DNA of 54,749 nucleotides from JAWAFD01 sp964467175 (GTDB lineage: Archaea > Micrarchaeota > Micrarchaeia > Anstonellales > J096). The stretch covers positions 1-54,749 of the forward strand of contig CAYXNY010000049.1 of assembly GCA_964467175.1 (NCBI GenBank), in the 5' to 3' direction. A model generated the notes under the pieces. The model saw nothing but the letters and a program-made list of their open reading frames with translations. It searched no databases and had not been told where the DNA came from. Each line of letters begins with the position of its first letter. Position 1 is the first letter of the stretch. Both the position numbers and the translations under genes were made by a program. Shown piece by piece: positions 24,186 to 33,864 of this stretch.

Positions 24186-25949
24186 ATGGCAAAGGGAAAA
24201 CTTGTTAAAATAAGCGGTCCGGTCGTTGTCGCGAGGGGCATAGACTCAAAACTGTATGATGTGGTTAAGGTTGGGGAGGAGAAGCTTATCGGGGAAGTGA
24301 TCAAGATTGTTGGAGATGACTATGTTGTGCAGGTGTATGAAGACACATCCGGGTTGAAGCCGGGCGAGCCGGTTGAGGGGACGGGCATGCCCCTGAGCGT
24401 TGAGCTCGGTCCCGGGCTGCTGAAAAGCATATACGACGGAATACAGAGGCCTCTTGCGCTAATTGCAGAAGAAACAGGAACATATATAAAGAGGGGGGTT
24501 TCTGTTCCTCCTCTTGACAAGAAAAAGAAGTGGAAGTTTGAGCCAAAAGCAAAGAAGGGCGATAGGGTTTCTGTTGGAGACATCCTTGGAACAGTGAAAG
24601 AAAGCGAACTTATAGAGCACCGGATTCTCTCACAATTCGACGGAGTTGTTAGGGAAATAAGGGCAGGGGAGTACAGGCTAGAAGACCCTGTGGGAAGCAT
24701 AGAACACATGGGAAAAAAGAGAGATGTTTTTATTTATCATAAGTGGCCGGTTAGGAAGCCGAGGGGGTATAGGGAAAAATACCCTCCGGAGATTCCCCTG
24801 CTGACCGGGATGAGGATAGTGGATACTTTTTCGCCGATTGCAAAAGGAGGAACCGCATGCATCCCGGGTCCATTCGGTTCAGGCAAGACGGTAACACAGC
24901 AAAGTTTGGCGAAATGGAGCGACACCGAGATTGTTGTATACATTGGATGCGGAGAAAGGGGAAATGAAATGACCGAGGTGCTTACAGAATTTCCTCACCT
25001 AAAAGACCCGAAGAGCGGAAAGCCGCTCATGGAAAGAACAGTTTTAATCGCCAACACCTCAAACATGCCGGTTGCAGCAAGGGAGGCGAGCATATACACT
25101 GGCGTTACCATTGCCGAATATTACAGGGACATGGGATATAATGTTTCTTTGATGGCTGATTCTACCAGCAGATGGGCAGAGGCAATGAGGGAGATCGGAG
25201 GAAGGCTGGAGGAGATGCCGGGCGAAGAGGGATATCCTGCCTACCTCGCGAGAAGGCTCGCAGAGTTTTACGAAAGGTCTGGGAGGGTGAAAACGCTCGG
25301 AAGCGATGAGAGATACGGAAGCGTCACGATAATAGGGGCTGTTTCCCCGCCGGGAGGGGACATCTCAGAACCGGTAAGCCAGAACACCCTGCGCGTAACG
25401 AAAGTGTTCCTTGCGCTGGACGCATCGCTTGCTCACAGAAGGCATTTCCCGGCTTTGCACTGGCTGAGGAGCTATTCCCTTTATACTGAAAGATTGGATG
25501 AGTGGTACGCGAAAAATGTCGCAGAGGACTGGGCGTTTCTGAGAGATGAGGCAATGGCACTGCTGCAAAAAGAAGCTGAGCTTGAGGAGGTTGTGCAGCT
25601 CGTAGGCCCAGACGCCCTTCCCGAAAAGGAACAGGCGATTCTTACAGTAACGAAAATGCTCAGAGAGGATTATCTACAGCAGAACGCCTACCATGAAGTG
25701 GACATGTACTGCAGCTTGAAGAAGCAGTACGCGATGCTGAAAAACATAATGCACTTTTACAAGAGAGCGATGGAAGGGATAGAAAAGGGGATGCAGGCGA
25801 AAAGCATAGGAGGAATGAAGGTTGTGGAAAGGATCGCGAGGATGAAGGAGATCCCGGAAAGCAGGATGAATGAGGTCCAGGGGATAATAAAGGAGATTGA
25901 CGCGGAGTTTAACAGCGCTTTAAAAAAGATTGGGTCTTCTGAGGGGTGA
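24186..25949 (+). CDS. atpA: A-type ATPase catalytic subunit A
   Basis: Catalytic nucleotide-binding subunit, 587 residues. The P-loop is GPFGSGKT (residues 228-235), preceded by the archaeal/vacuolar bulge domain (about 115-190). GERGNEM (catalytic Glu), SLMADSTSRWAEA and the C-terminal helical domain follow. No intein is present, although this gene is a common intein site in archaea. ATG preceded by GAGGTGAAAGG. Confidence 0.98.
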   Translation: MAKGKLVKISGPVVVARGIDSKLYDVVKVGEEKLIGEVIKIVGDDYVVQVYEDTSGLKPGEPVEGTGMPLSVELGPGLLKSIYDGIQRPLALIAEETGTYIKRGVSVPPLDKKKKWKFEPKAKKGDRVSVGDILGTVKESELIEHRILSQFDGVVREIRAGEYRLEDPVGSIEHMGKKRDVFIYHKWPVRKPRGYREKYPPEIPLLTGMRIVDTFSPIAKGGTACIPGPFGSGKTVTQQSLAKWSDTEIVVYIGCGERGNEMTEVLTEFPHLKDPKSGKPLMERTVLIANTSNMPVAAREASIYTGVTIAEYYRDMGYNVSLMADSTSRWAEAMREIGGRLEEMPGEEGYPAYLARRLAEFYERSGRVKTLGSDERYGSVTIIGAVSPPGGDISEPVSQNTLRVTKVFLALDASLAHRRHFPALHWLRSYSLYTERLDEWYAKNVAEDWAFLRDEAMALLQKEAELEEVVQLVGPDALPEKEQAILTVTKMLREDYLQQNAYHEVDMYCSLKKQYAMLKNIMHFYKRAMEGIEKGMQAKSIGGMKVVERIARMKEIPESRMNEVQGIIKEIDAEFNSALKKIGSSEG

Positions 25950-25953
25950 GAAA

Positions 25954-27336
25954 ATGAAAGAATACAAAACAGTTACTCAGATTGCAGGCCCGCTTGTTTT
26001 TGTTGAGAATGTAAGCGGGGTCGGGTATAGTGAAATAGTAGAGATTACGCTGCCGGATGGGGAAAAGAAAAAGGGGCAGGTTCTTGAAATAAGCGAAAAG
26101 GTCGCGGTTGTCCAAATTTTCGGAACAACAACCGGCCTGGATACCAGAAAGACAAGCGTTAAATTTCTCGGAGAAACAATGAAGCTGGGCGTGAGCGATG
26201 AAATGCTGGGAAGGGTTTTCTCAGGACTTGGCGAACCTTTGGACAAAGCTCCAAAGCCGGTTGCAGAGGAGAGAGTGGAGATAATCGGAAACGCGATAAA
26301 TCCGTACTCAAGGGAACCGCCGGCGGAATTCATCCAAACCGGAATATCAACAATAGATGGAATGAACACGCTCGTAAGGGGGCAGAAGCTCCCGATTTTC
26401 TCAGCAGCAGGGCTTCCGCACAACCACCTCGCTGTGCAGATCGCGAGGCAGGCGAAAGTAAGAGGGGAAGGGGAGGAGTTTGCGGTTGTTTTCGCAGCTG
26501 TTGGGATTACGAACGAAGAGGCGAACTTTTTCATGAAGGATTTTGAAAGAACCGGCGCTCTCGAAAGGGCGGTTTTGTTTTTGAACCTGGCGGACGACCC
26601 GAGCGCAGAGAGGCTCATCACTCCGAGGCTTGCGCTAACAACGGCAGAATATTTGGCTTTCGAGAAAGACATGCATGTTCTTGTAATAATTACGGATATG
26701 ACAAACTACTGCGAAGCGCTCAGGGAAATTTCCGCGGCAAGGCAGGAGGTTCCGGGAAGGAGAGGGTACCCGGGGTACATGTACACAGACCTTTCTACGA
26801 TCTATGAGAGGGCTGGGAAGGTGAAGGGAAAAAAGGGTTCTGTAACGCAGTTCCCGATTTTGACAATGCCCGGCGATGATATCACCCATCCGATTCCGGA
26901 TTTGACCGGGTATATTACAGAGGGGCAGATCGTTCTCAGCAGAGACCTGCACAGAAAAGGAATCTACCCGCCGGTTGACCCGCTTCCGAGCTTGAGCAGG
27001 CTGATGAACGCGGGTATAGGCGGAAAGAAAACAAGGGATGACCACAAGGGAGTGAGCGACCAGTTGTATGCAGGATATGCCACCGGAAGGGACTTGAGGG
27101 CTTTGAGCGCGGTTGTGGGTGAAGAGGCGCTGAGCGAAACTGACAGAAAATACTTGAAGTTCGCGGATGCGTTTGAACAGAGGTTCATAAAACAGGATTA
27201 CCATGAGGACAGGACGATTGAGCAGACGCTTGATTTGGGATGGGAGCTGATGGCAACGCTTCCGGAATCTGAGTTGAAGAGGGTGAAGCTTGAGTTCATA
27301 GAAAAATACGGAAAGAGATTTAGGAAGAAAGAGTAA
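25954..27336 (+). CDS. atpB: A-type ATPase regulatory subunit B
   Basis: Non-catalytic nucleotide-binding subunit alternating with A in the head. It is 460 residues. As expected the P-loop is degenerate (SAAGLPHNHLA near 150). Other marks: ISTIDGMNTLVRGQKLPIFS, ITDMTNYCEALREISAARQEVPGRRGYPGYMYTDLS and PSLSRLMNAGIG. ATG 25954 is chosen: GAGGGGTGAG overlaps the subunit A stop just upstream. Confidence 0.98.
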   Translation: MKEYKTVTQIAGPLVFVENVSGVGYSEIVEITLPDGEKKKGQVLEISEKVAVVQIFGTTTGLDTRKTSVKFLGETMKLGVSDEMLGRVFSGLGEPLDKAPKPVAEERVEIIGNAINPYSREPPAEFIQTGISTIDGMNTLVRGQKLPIFSAAGLPHNHLAVQIARQAKVRGEGEEFAVVFAAVGITNEEANFFMKDFERTGALERAVLFLNLADDPSAERLITPRLALTTAEYLAFEKDMHVLVIITDMTNYCEALREISAARQEVPGRRGYPGYMYTDLSTIYERAGKVKGKKGSVTQFPILTMPGDDITHPIPDLTGYITEGQIVLSRDLHRKGIYPPVDPLPSLSRLMNAGIGGKKTRDDHKGVSDQLYAGYATGRDLRALSAVVGEEALSETDRKYLKFADAFEQRFIKQDYHEDRTIEQTLDLGWELMATLPESELKRVKLEFIEKYGKRFRKKE

Positions 27337-27365
27337 AACAAAAAGGAAATAAAGGGTGCTGAGGG

Positions 27366-27992
27366 ATGGAAGAGAAGCCGAACCCTACAAGGATGGAGCT
27401 GCTCAAGATAAAGGCAAGAATAAAGCTCGCGAGAAAGGGCCACAAGCTCCTAAAGCAGAAAAGGGATGCACTTATAATGGAATTCTTTAAAATACTCGGC
27501 CAGGCGCGGGATTTGAGAGGCCAGCTCAACCAGGAGCTGGAAGAGGGGTACAAATACCTGGCGATGGCTTCCTTTTCCCACAGTATTTTTGATTTGGACA
27601 ACATGGCAAGGATGGTTAAGGCGGACTACGGGCTGGATGTGGAGGAAAGAAATGTAATGGGCGTGAAAATTCCAAAGATAAAAATAGAGATGAAGGAGTT
27701 CAAAAACTATCCGGTATTCATGAGCAGTGCTAAAGTTGACAAATCGGTTGAGCATTTCAGGAATTCGCTGAAATTGGTCCTGCAGTTGGCTGAAACTGAA
27801 ACCGCGATAAAGAGGATAATAAAAGAGATTGAGAAAACAAAGAGGAGGGTGAACGCGCTGGAGTTTGTCGTTCTTCCGAGGTTGGAGGAGCAGGAGCGCG
27901 AAATAAAAATGCGGCTTGAGGAGATGGAAAGAGATATGTTCGTGAGTTTAAAAGTGATCAAGAGAAGGCTGGAGAAGGAAGCGTCTTCCTAG
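27366..27992 (+). CDS. atpD: A-type ATPase subunit D (central stalk)
   Basis: Rotor shaft inserted in the A3B3 head. It is 208 residues with two long antiparallel helices: the N-terminal NPTRMELLKIKARIKLARKGHKLLKQKRDALI (family signature) and the C-terminal helix from about 130 with RRVNALEFVVLPRLE. Last gene of the operon, 29 nt after subunit B; the next gene converges with a 3-bp gap. Confidence 0.96.
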   Translation: MEEKPNPTRMELLKIKARIKLARKGHKLLKQKRDALIMEFFKILGQARDLRGQLNQELEEGYKYLAMASFSHSIFDLDNMARMVKADYGLDVEERNVMGVKIPKIKIEMKEFKNYPVFMSSAKVDKSVEHFRNSLKLVLQLAETETAIKRIIKEIEKTKRRVNALEFVVLPRLEEQEREIKMRLEEMERDMFVSLKVIKRRLEKEASS

Positions 27993-27995
27993 GTT

Positions 27996-29873
27996 TCAGC
28001 GCTGAAACTGCATTTTATCGCATCGCTCAACCGGAACAAAAGTCGGGTCGCCATAAAAAGTGAATTCCATAGCCATTTTCTTTTTTATGTCGTTTCTTCT
28101 TTTTATAGCCTCATCAAAAAGCCCTGAAGTTTCATACTTCAGATATTCAAAAATAGTTTCATTATGTTCGAGCATACTCTTCTTTGATTTTCTTAGGGAG
28201 GAGCCAACTGATTCACCATTTAGTAGTTGGTTTGTAAGCTCATACGCCAAAAAAGTACTGCCAAACAACTCGTTCCTTATATTCCACACAAGACCATAAG
28301 AACCAATCACAAAAGGGAGCGCTGTACCTTCTCTGCTCATGGCAAAGATCAACTCCACATGCGAAGGCTCGCCGTAATAACCTTGAACAAGCCCCCGGCT
28401 GAAAAAGATATGTGCTCCTCCAAAACATGGATGTAAATAAATTATGTTTTTGTTGTAGATGAGTTGAGTTGGTTCTACAGCCTTACCTTCACCTTTTTTT
28501 GTATCGGAAAAATAATAATAATAGATAGAATCTGAGTCTGAATGCAAAAAAATGTTTGAATAAGCAAGTGTAAGATCATCAAGTTTATCATTCGATAAAA
28601 CCTGTAAAACTTCTGGGTCAGGTGCCGACGCCAGGTAGCTACGCATATTTCTCAGACCAAAATCTTCTTTAAATCGCATGAATAATGGATTGTATACAGA
28701 ATGAAGATCATTAGAATACACAAAATGTACGTATCCCTCGGAATATAGATCTGGCTTATGCAGAAATAACACCTTTTCTTGCTCAGCTACTTTACACACC
28801 TCTTCAGATGTCTTACCAGCTATTCTATACATGTAGCTGAACCTGTTTCTGTTCATATGTAGTTTATAAAGCAATTTGAGGTTATCAACTAAAGTGTTTC
28901 CATCGGGCCATTTGTCAGCATTCCTTCTTCCAGGAATCCTACCAAAATTCATCTCTTGTGTGGTAAAGTCGCCATCAACATCTGCATAAGGAACATCACT
29001 AAGCAAATATTGTCCCTCTCCACGTATACCATAGGCTGGGTTATCCAGAGCAACAGGAAAAATATCGCCAATAAACAAGATATATATGTTTTCATAAGGA
29101 ATTCCTTTTGAATGCATTTCCAAAGCAACTTCATCAATTTTGTTTTTTATTGGTATTACAAACTTATTGAAATGTTCACATGGTACTTGGGTATTTTTAC
29201 CATTAATTTGGCAACTACGCAACGAAGAAAAATTTTCATCCGTTAACAGAACCACATCATAGCCTTCAAGTTCCATTGCTCCTTTAGTCTTCGCTAAATA
29301 TTCATCTAGTTGCCCAAGCATAAAATCTTCATTACCTTCGTAGTTAAAGGTTTTAAGAAAGTTTTTACTGTAAACAATTATCACTCCGCTATTATTTTTA
29401 TCACCGCTCCCATAAGCTAAACCAGGAACAGTAATCTTATCCTTATACTCATCAAAGTATATGTAAATGTCATCCTTAGAACTAAAAAAGTCGAGATTAA
29501 ATGAAGATTCAAACCTAATTTTTATCAATAAGGAGTCGCAATCGGAGAAAATACGCCATGTGTAGCCTGAATAAGCCTTGTAATCCCTGTCGATATCTAG
29601 CGTATTGGGGCTAGAGCAACCGATAGCCTCAACGGTTTTCATGGTGTAAACACTATTACCTCCAGAGATAGTAAATACAAATGCTTTTTCAGAGTTTTTA
29701 GTAAACTTAAGATATAAATCAATAGAAGAGTAATCTTCACTCGCCGTATAGTTTACGATATCAACATAGGTAGTTACACCACGAACGTTATCAAAAAACA
29801 CATAATCCGCCGAATAGAATAAGGTACTGAGAAATGCTAAAATAACAAAAAGTATTATTTTAATTTGACCCAT
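27996..29873 (-). CDS. Secreted gingipain-like (C25) cysteine peptidase
   Basis: About 625 residues with an N-terminal signal segment, a beta-rich N-terminal part (about 25-170) and a caspase-like C25 domain. Visible: YILFIGD, then SDVPYADVDGD and FGRIPGR (residues 280-320), typical of gingipain-type domains. A His in NIFLHSDSD (His444) and a Cys in LHPCFGG (Cys483) are suitably spaced for the catalytic dyad, and YGDPTFVP near the end matches the domain terminus. ATG 29873 overlaps the upstream gene by 14 bp; GTG 29882 is possible. Codon use is visibly AT-richer than in the flanking ATPase genes, suggesting transfer. Target proteins unknown. Confidence 0.7.
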   Translation of the reverse strand: MGQIKIILFVILAFLSTLFYSADYVFFDNVRGVTTYVDIVNYTASEDYSSIDLYLKFTKNSEKAFVFTISGGNSVYTMKTVEAIGCSSPNTLDIDRDYKAYSGYTWRIFSDCDSLLIKIRFESSFNLDFFSSKDDIYIYFDEYKDKITVPGLAYGSGDKNNSGVIIVYSKNFLKTFNYEGNEDFMLGQLDEYLAKTKGAMELEGYDVVLLTDENFSSLRSCQINGKNTQVPCEHFNKFVIPIKNKIDEVALEMHSKGIPYENIYILFIGDIFPVALDNPAYGIRGEGQYLLSDVPYADVDGDFTTQEMNFGRIPGRRNADKWPDGNTLVDNLKLLYKLHMNRNRFSYMYRIAGKTSEEVCKVAEQEKVLFLHKPDLYSEGYVHFVYSNDLHSVYNPLFMRFKEDFGLRNMRSYLASAPDPEVLQVLSNDKLDDLTLAYSNIFLHSDSDSIYYYYFSDTKKGEGKAVEPTQLIYNKNIIYLHPCFGGAHIFFSRGLVQGYYGEPSHVELIFAMSREGTALPFVIGSYGLVWNIRNELFGSTFLAYELTNQLLNGESVGSSLRKSKKSMLEHNETIFEYLKYETSGLFDEAIKRRNDIKKKMAMEFTFYGDPTFVPVERCDKMQFQR

Positions 29874-30399
29874 TACCGACACACTCCGGCCCTAGGACGT
29901 CGCAACTGATTTCCAGGATCTTTGTCTTTTTTTCAATATCGCAAAGGGTCGCGGTATACATGCTTTCTAGATACCATACGCCCTTTATCATAGTTAAGGT
30001 ATAGTATCTGCATAGCCCAGTATAGCGTATTGATTCTTCTGGGTAAACAACCGCTGTTGCACTTACTGCAATCGGAGTATCCTTCAAGATTTCTATGATG
30101 ATGTTTCTGCTCTCGTTTATACCTTCGTTTTCGATAAATTTTTGCAAAAGTATTTGTTTTGTTTCTTGATCAATCTCAATCCCGGTCCATGTTACATTTG
30201 AGTACTCTTTATTAGAAGTTTCTTGATCTTGGCTATGACCATCTTGAACTTGCTGCGAATAATTATGGCTGGTAATAGGAATTTCTTTTTTTATAGCAAA
30301 ACCTGACAAAAAAATCAACAGAGCACCTGAAAGAAAAAACATAAAGAAGAATAAGATAATAATCAAAGCAACAATTAGTATCAGATATTTCTTTTCCAT
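29860..30399 (-). CDS. Single-pass membrane protein, unknown
   Basis: 179 residues from ATG 30399: a strong membrane helix (about 6-33; many Ile, Leu, Phe), then an extracytoplasmic domain with a Gln/Ser-rich linker and four cysteines in the C-terminal third. No family recognised. A TATA-like tract near 30425-30433 supports 30399 as the start of a leaderless mRNA; longer in-frame starts upstream lack support. It is AT-rich and overlaps the C25 peptidase start by 14 bp, so the two may be one transfer unit and act together. Confidence 0.65.
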   Translation of the reverse strand: MEKKYLILIVALIIILFFFMFFLSGALLIFLSGFAIKKEIPITSHNYSQQVQDGHSQDQETSNKEYSNVTWTGIEIDQETKQILLQKFIENEGINESRNIIIEILKDTPIAVSATAVVYPEESIRYTGLCRYYTLTMIKGVWYLESMYTATLCDIEKKTKILEISCDVLGPECVGNGSN

Positions 30400-30460
30400 A
30401 AAGATTAAAACAAACAGGTAAGTAGTTAAAAACCTATCGAAAACAGGACGAAAGTAAAAA

Positions 30461-30745
30461 TCACCATAAACCCTCAACCCTTCTTCTTTTTTCATCAAAA
30501 ACCTTCGGTGGTTGTTTTTTTATCTCGTGCTTTACCAAAAGCTCCTTTCCGCTTGCCGTTTTTATAAACATAAATTCTTCATATCCTTCTTCTGTTCTTA
30601 GGATGATGGTGTATTTGTTCGGCACCTCTTCCCCGGTTTCTTTTTTATACTTGTATTTCAGGTATTCGCCCTTTGAAACGAGAACACGGGCCTCTCTTTC
30701 GCCCTTCTTGCTTACAGCAATAACCTCGTCTGGGTATTTCCCCAT
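30461..30745 (-). CDS. Small conserved-looking protein, unknown
   Basis: 94 residues, charged, no membrane segment or cysteine. Beta-rich pattern with KYTIILRTEEGYEEFMFIKTASGKELLVKHEIKKQPP. No family recognised. The ATG follows the Dph5 stop by 2 nt with GAGGTG upstream, so it is translationally linked to Dph5. Base composition resembles the core genes rather than the AT-rich orphans. Confidence 0.7.
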   Translation of the reverse strand: MGKYPDEVIAVSKKGEREARVLVSKGEYLKYKYKKETGEEVPNKYTIILRTEEGYEEFMFIKTASGKELLVKHEIKKQPPKVFDEKRRRVEGLW

Positions 30746-30747
30746 TT

Positions 30748-31479
30748 TTACACCTCAAAAAATTTTAGGTACTCCTCTTCCAGCGGATGAAGATTTGCGG
30801 GAACGATTAATGAGAACGGTGGTTTTCCCAAATCTTTTTTGAGAAGTTTCTCTGCGCGGCCGTAGGTAATCTTCTCATCGCTGAAGCCCAACCGGCTTAG
30901 AACAACAACATCCTTTATTATCTTTTTCTTTTCTACTTTCTCCATCTCAAATAACTGTTTTATCCCTTCCTTTGCATCCATTGGCTCTGGCTGGACATCG
31001 AGAAGAACTAGGGTGTGTAAGCCGATGGAAAGGTTTTTTTCAATGAGCAGGAGGGGTGAGGTTGGCTTGTAGTTTTCTGACCATTTTGCTATCGTAACTG
31101 TTCTTCCAAACTTATACGCCTGCAGGCCGGTTCTAGCAACCGCCGTTAGTATAGAAGAATTATGAACTATTTTCGTCTCTATGTTTCTTTTTCTGCATTC
31201 GGCGAGAAGAGAGAGGTGGGTGGTTGCAACGAGAGGGTCGCCCACAACGAACAGGCAGACATTTTTGCTTCCTGCTTTTTCAATGAGAAAATCGCTCTCG
31301 ACCTCCTCCCTATCTATCACTGTTATTTCTTTTTTTATTAACTTTTTGAGTTCCTTTTGAATATCTGCGGGAAGCGGTGAGGTGTACTTTTCCAGAAAAA
31401 TCTCGTCGCATTTTTTTGCGGTTTCAATTCCGTTCAGGGTGGGGTCAAAATTTATTCCCAAACCAACGAGAGCGAGCAT
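30748..31479 (-). CDS. dph5: Diphthine synthase
   Basis: SAM-dependent methyltransferase of diphthamide synthesis, modifying a histidine of elongation factor 2. It is 243 residues in the tetrapyrrole-methylase fold: MLALVGLGI at the start, then VVGDPLVATTH (about 79-89), NSSILTAVARTGLQAYKFGRTVTI and LLDVQPEPM. ATG 31479 has GGGAGG upstream and begins 1 nt after the preceding stop. An ordinary archaeal housekeeping gene set among AT-rich orphans. Confidence 0.96.
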   Translation of the reverse strand: MLALVGLGINFDPTLNGIETAKKCDEIFLEKYTSPLPADIQKELKKLIKKEITVIDREEVESDFLIEKAGSKNVCLFVVGDPLVATTHLSLLAECRKRNIETKIVHNSSILTAVARTGLQAYKFGRTVTIAKWSENYKPTSPLLLIEKNLSIGLHTLVLLDVQPEPMDAKEGIKQLFEMEKVEKKKIIKDVVVLSRLGFSDEKITYGRAEKLLKKDLGKPPFSLIVPANLHPLEEEYLKFFEV

Positions 31480-31480
31480 T

Positions 31481-32719
31481 CTAAAAAACCTCCCTTTCAA
31501 AATATTTTTTATACTGTAATGGCAAAGTGGCTATGAATATTTGCAGATGTTCTTTTTTGATATAAAATATCCTATCTTCTAGACGTCCTTTCTCTTTGAT
31601 TTCTGGATTTAGTAAAGTATAAGTTATTCCAAGCTCTTCGGATTTGCATTCATATTTATTATAGATTTTGCCACCTACTTGGACTTGAGCAATCGGCTCT
31701 TGTCCAGTTTCTATCTTAAAATTTTTCTCTATAAATGTTCTAAATTGCTTACTTACGAGAACATAACCACTATGATCACCGGATTCTTCTAACGAATTTA
31801 TAGTCTCTTTAGATCTGTTAACGTAGAGCATATTTTCTTTCGAACCAACAAAATGTAGAGTCCATTTTTCAGGACGCATCTTGAGAAAGTCTTCGTGTTT
31901 AGCAAATAGAGTGTCTAAAGGTTGGATTTCTATATCCACTTCGGGCATTGGAAACGAAAATGATGGTTGCTGTGGTAATTGCACAGGAATTAATGCCAAC
32001 CCTCCTCTTAGAACATATTCTTTTATAGGTAGCCCTATTCTTACGGTATCACGTGCAAACGAAGAAACTAGTAGGAGTGAAGAACTAAATTCAAAAGGAA
32101 ATTTTTCTGCATCTATTCTTTCTGCTTTGTTCTTTGCTCCTAAATAAACACTCCAGAATTCTATTCCTTCTTCCCTAACAACCATAACATCATAAACTTT
32201 TATTTCACTTTTTAAACTCCCTTCAAGCCGATACTGAGGAACGTAAAACAGTTGTTTTTCATTTTCAATTTTTAAAACATCCATTAATGCATTTCTTTGT
32301 ATTTCACTTATTCCAGAAATCATCCCCTGAATTAGACCAAACTCTTCCTTTCCCTTTTTTGGCGTCGCCACAATTTCACAACGTTGACCCTCTAATTCAA
32401 CAAAAAATCTTTTCTCTTCTACTTGCTTATATTCTGGGCAATCTTCCTTTATTGAAATTAATTTTTTATTTTTTATTTTTAATTCGTAGATGGCTGTATT
32501 TTTTGTTTCTTTTGGTTTTGTTTTGCTTAGCTTTATTTTCTCTACTGTCCGGGATTTCAATTTTTTAAAATGAAGTTTCTTTTTTTGTATAAAATTGAGA
32601 ATTTTATGAATAGAAATAGAGGTTAGGTACGGTCTGAGAATTTTGGTGAGAGATTGTATTTTCTTTTCGTCTAATTTTTTAAAAAAAATTTTGGGAATTT
32701 TTAAGTAAATTATTTTCAT
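31481..32719 (-). CDS. AT-rich orphan, cytoplasmic, unknown
   Basis: 412 residues without signal peptide. The first 75 residues are very basic and lysine-rich, possibly nucleic-acid or ribosome binding; then a mixed alpha/beta body with no recognised motif, and a Pro/Phe-rich linker (IPVQLPQQPSF, about 245). Strikingly AT-rich with AAA/ATT codons. It ends 1 nt before the Dph5 start, so the two are co-transcribed and coupled. Function unknown. Confidence 0.7.
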   Translation of the reverse strand: MKIIYLKIPKIFFKKLDEKKIQSLTKILRPYLTSISIHKILNFIQKKKLHFKKLKSRTVEKIKLSKTKPKETKNTAIYELKIKNKKLISIKEDCPEYKQVEEKRFFVELEGQRCEIVATPKKGKEEFGLIQGMISGISEIQRNALMDVLKIENEKQLFYVPQYRLEGSLKSEIKVYDVMVVREEGIEFWSVYLGAKNKAERIDAEKFPFEFSSSLLLVSSFARDTVRIGLPIKEYVLRGGLALIPVQLPQQPSFSFPMPEVDIEIQPLDTLFAKHEDFLKMRPEKWTLHFVGSKENMLYVNRSKETINSLEESGDHSGYVLVSKQFRTFIEKNFKIETGQEPIAQVQVGGKIYNKYECKSEELGITYTLLNPEIKEKGRLEDRIFYIKKEHLQIFIATLPLQYKKYFEREVF

Positions 32720-32727
32720 AGTTCTCC

Positions 32728-33795
32728 CTACTTACTTTCTTTTTCAAAATAATAAAATTTTCCATCATTTGCAAATTCTTCCAACCCTTTTATAGTGACT
32801 GGAATTGCAACACCACCTATAGAAAAGAGTTTCTCACCATCTTTAATAAATAATACGGTTTTATCGTACCATACACCATCAGTTCCTTTACTAAGAGTCC
32901 CAACTGCGCTCCAATTATCATGATTTCTGTTAGGGTCAAGATTGTACCTTTTCGCCACAGTATCCAAAAATTTATTATAGTTATACGCACATAGCCGTAC
33001 CTCTCGCGTGTTGACATCTATTGCTAGCAATATTACAGTTTCACCATCACCATTAAAGACCCATGCTTCTTTCCCGCCATTAAATATGTTAGGATGTTGC
33101 ATGTTGATTAATTTCAAAAATTCATTTTCAAAATTAATGTGTTTTACTGGTTTTCTATCTTCGAACAGTATTATTTCCCCTAGGCCCTTTTCTTTATCTA
33201 TCAAAATAACTATATCCTCACCACTTACCATTACTCCATTTTTTAAATTAACATTTGTTCTTATTGCCCCGCTGTTTACATCCAGTTTTCCAGTTTCATT
33301 TACTAAATAATAATAAACCCAATAAAACCACCCTCCCTTATCAAGGATCGCAAAACCCATCTCCCAATCTTTCTCTGTTGATAGAGCCTTTATGCTTGTA
33401 AGTTTGGCATCCTTTGATGGTTTTATTCCAATTGCTGAAAGATTATATTCAAAGCTAAATTTCTCCCTTTCCTCAGTGAGTATGTTGAGGTTGTCCAACG
33501 TTGGTAGGTCAAAACAACCAACAACTATCTTTCCATCTTCCAACCAGCATTTATATAATGCTGCGTCAAGCCCTTGAAGCCATGTTTTTTGTCCTTCTGG
33601 CCTACCAGGAGGGGAGCATATCTCTGGCAAGAGTGGCACATTTGTATTTAGTACGTTTGTTTTTTGTATATTCTGAGTTGTTATAGAATCTACTAAAGGA
33701 AGCGAGAGGGGTTGGGCCTTTGCAGAAGAAATGATAAGAGATGTTCCAATTGCTAAACCTGTTAAGAATGTATTTAGTTTTCTCTTGAAACCCAT
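32728..33795 (-). CDS. Secreted protein, unknown
   Basis: 355 residues with a signal peptide (MGFKRK, hydrophobic core, SSAKA cleavage near 27). The mature part looks beta-rich, with repeated short strand-turn units such as DWEMGFAILDKGGWFYW and GVWYDKTVLFIKDGEK, perhaps a propeller-like fold. Few cysteines. No family recognised. AT-rich; it lies 8 nt upstream of the 412-residue orphan. The non-coding element at 33849-34024 lies just upstream. Confidence 0.65.
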   Translation of the reverse strand: MGFKRKLNTFLTGLAIGTSLIISSAKAQPLSLPLVDSITTQNIQKTNVLNTNVPLLPEICSPPGRPEGQKTWLQGLDAALYKCWLEDGKIVVGCFDLPTLDNLNILTEEREKFSFEYNLSAIGIKPSKDAKLTSIKALSTEKDWEMGFAILDKGGWFYWVYYYLVNETGKLDVNSGAIRTNVNLKNGVMVSGEDIVILIDKEKGLGEIILFEDRKPVKHINFENEFLKLINMQHPNIFNGGKEAWVFNGDGETVILLAIDVNTREVRLCAYNYNKFLDTVAKRYNLDPNRNHDNWSAVGTLSKGTDGVWYDKTVLFIKDGEKLFSIGGVAIPVTIKGLEEFANDGKFYYFEKESK

Positions 33796-33848
33796 ATTAG
33801 ATAGTTATACAAATAAGGTTTTATATCTGTATCGTTTCGACTCTGAAA

Positions 33849-33864
33849 GAGCCTGTTGCAAATT
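33849..33864 (+). repeat. Left terminal inverted repeat
   Basis: GAGCCTGTTGCAAATT; pairs with 34009-34024 (13 of 16 identical). Confidence 0.6.

Noticed and set aside
24186..25949. Intein in ATPase subunit A
   Set aside because: The P-loop region is continuous and total length (587) is normal.
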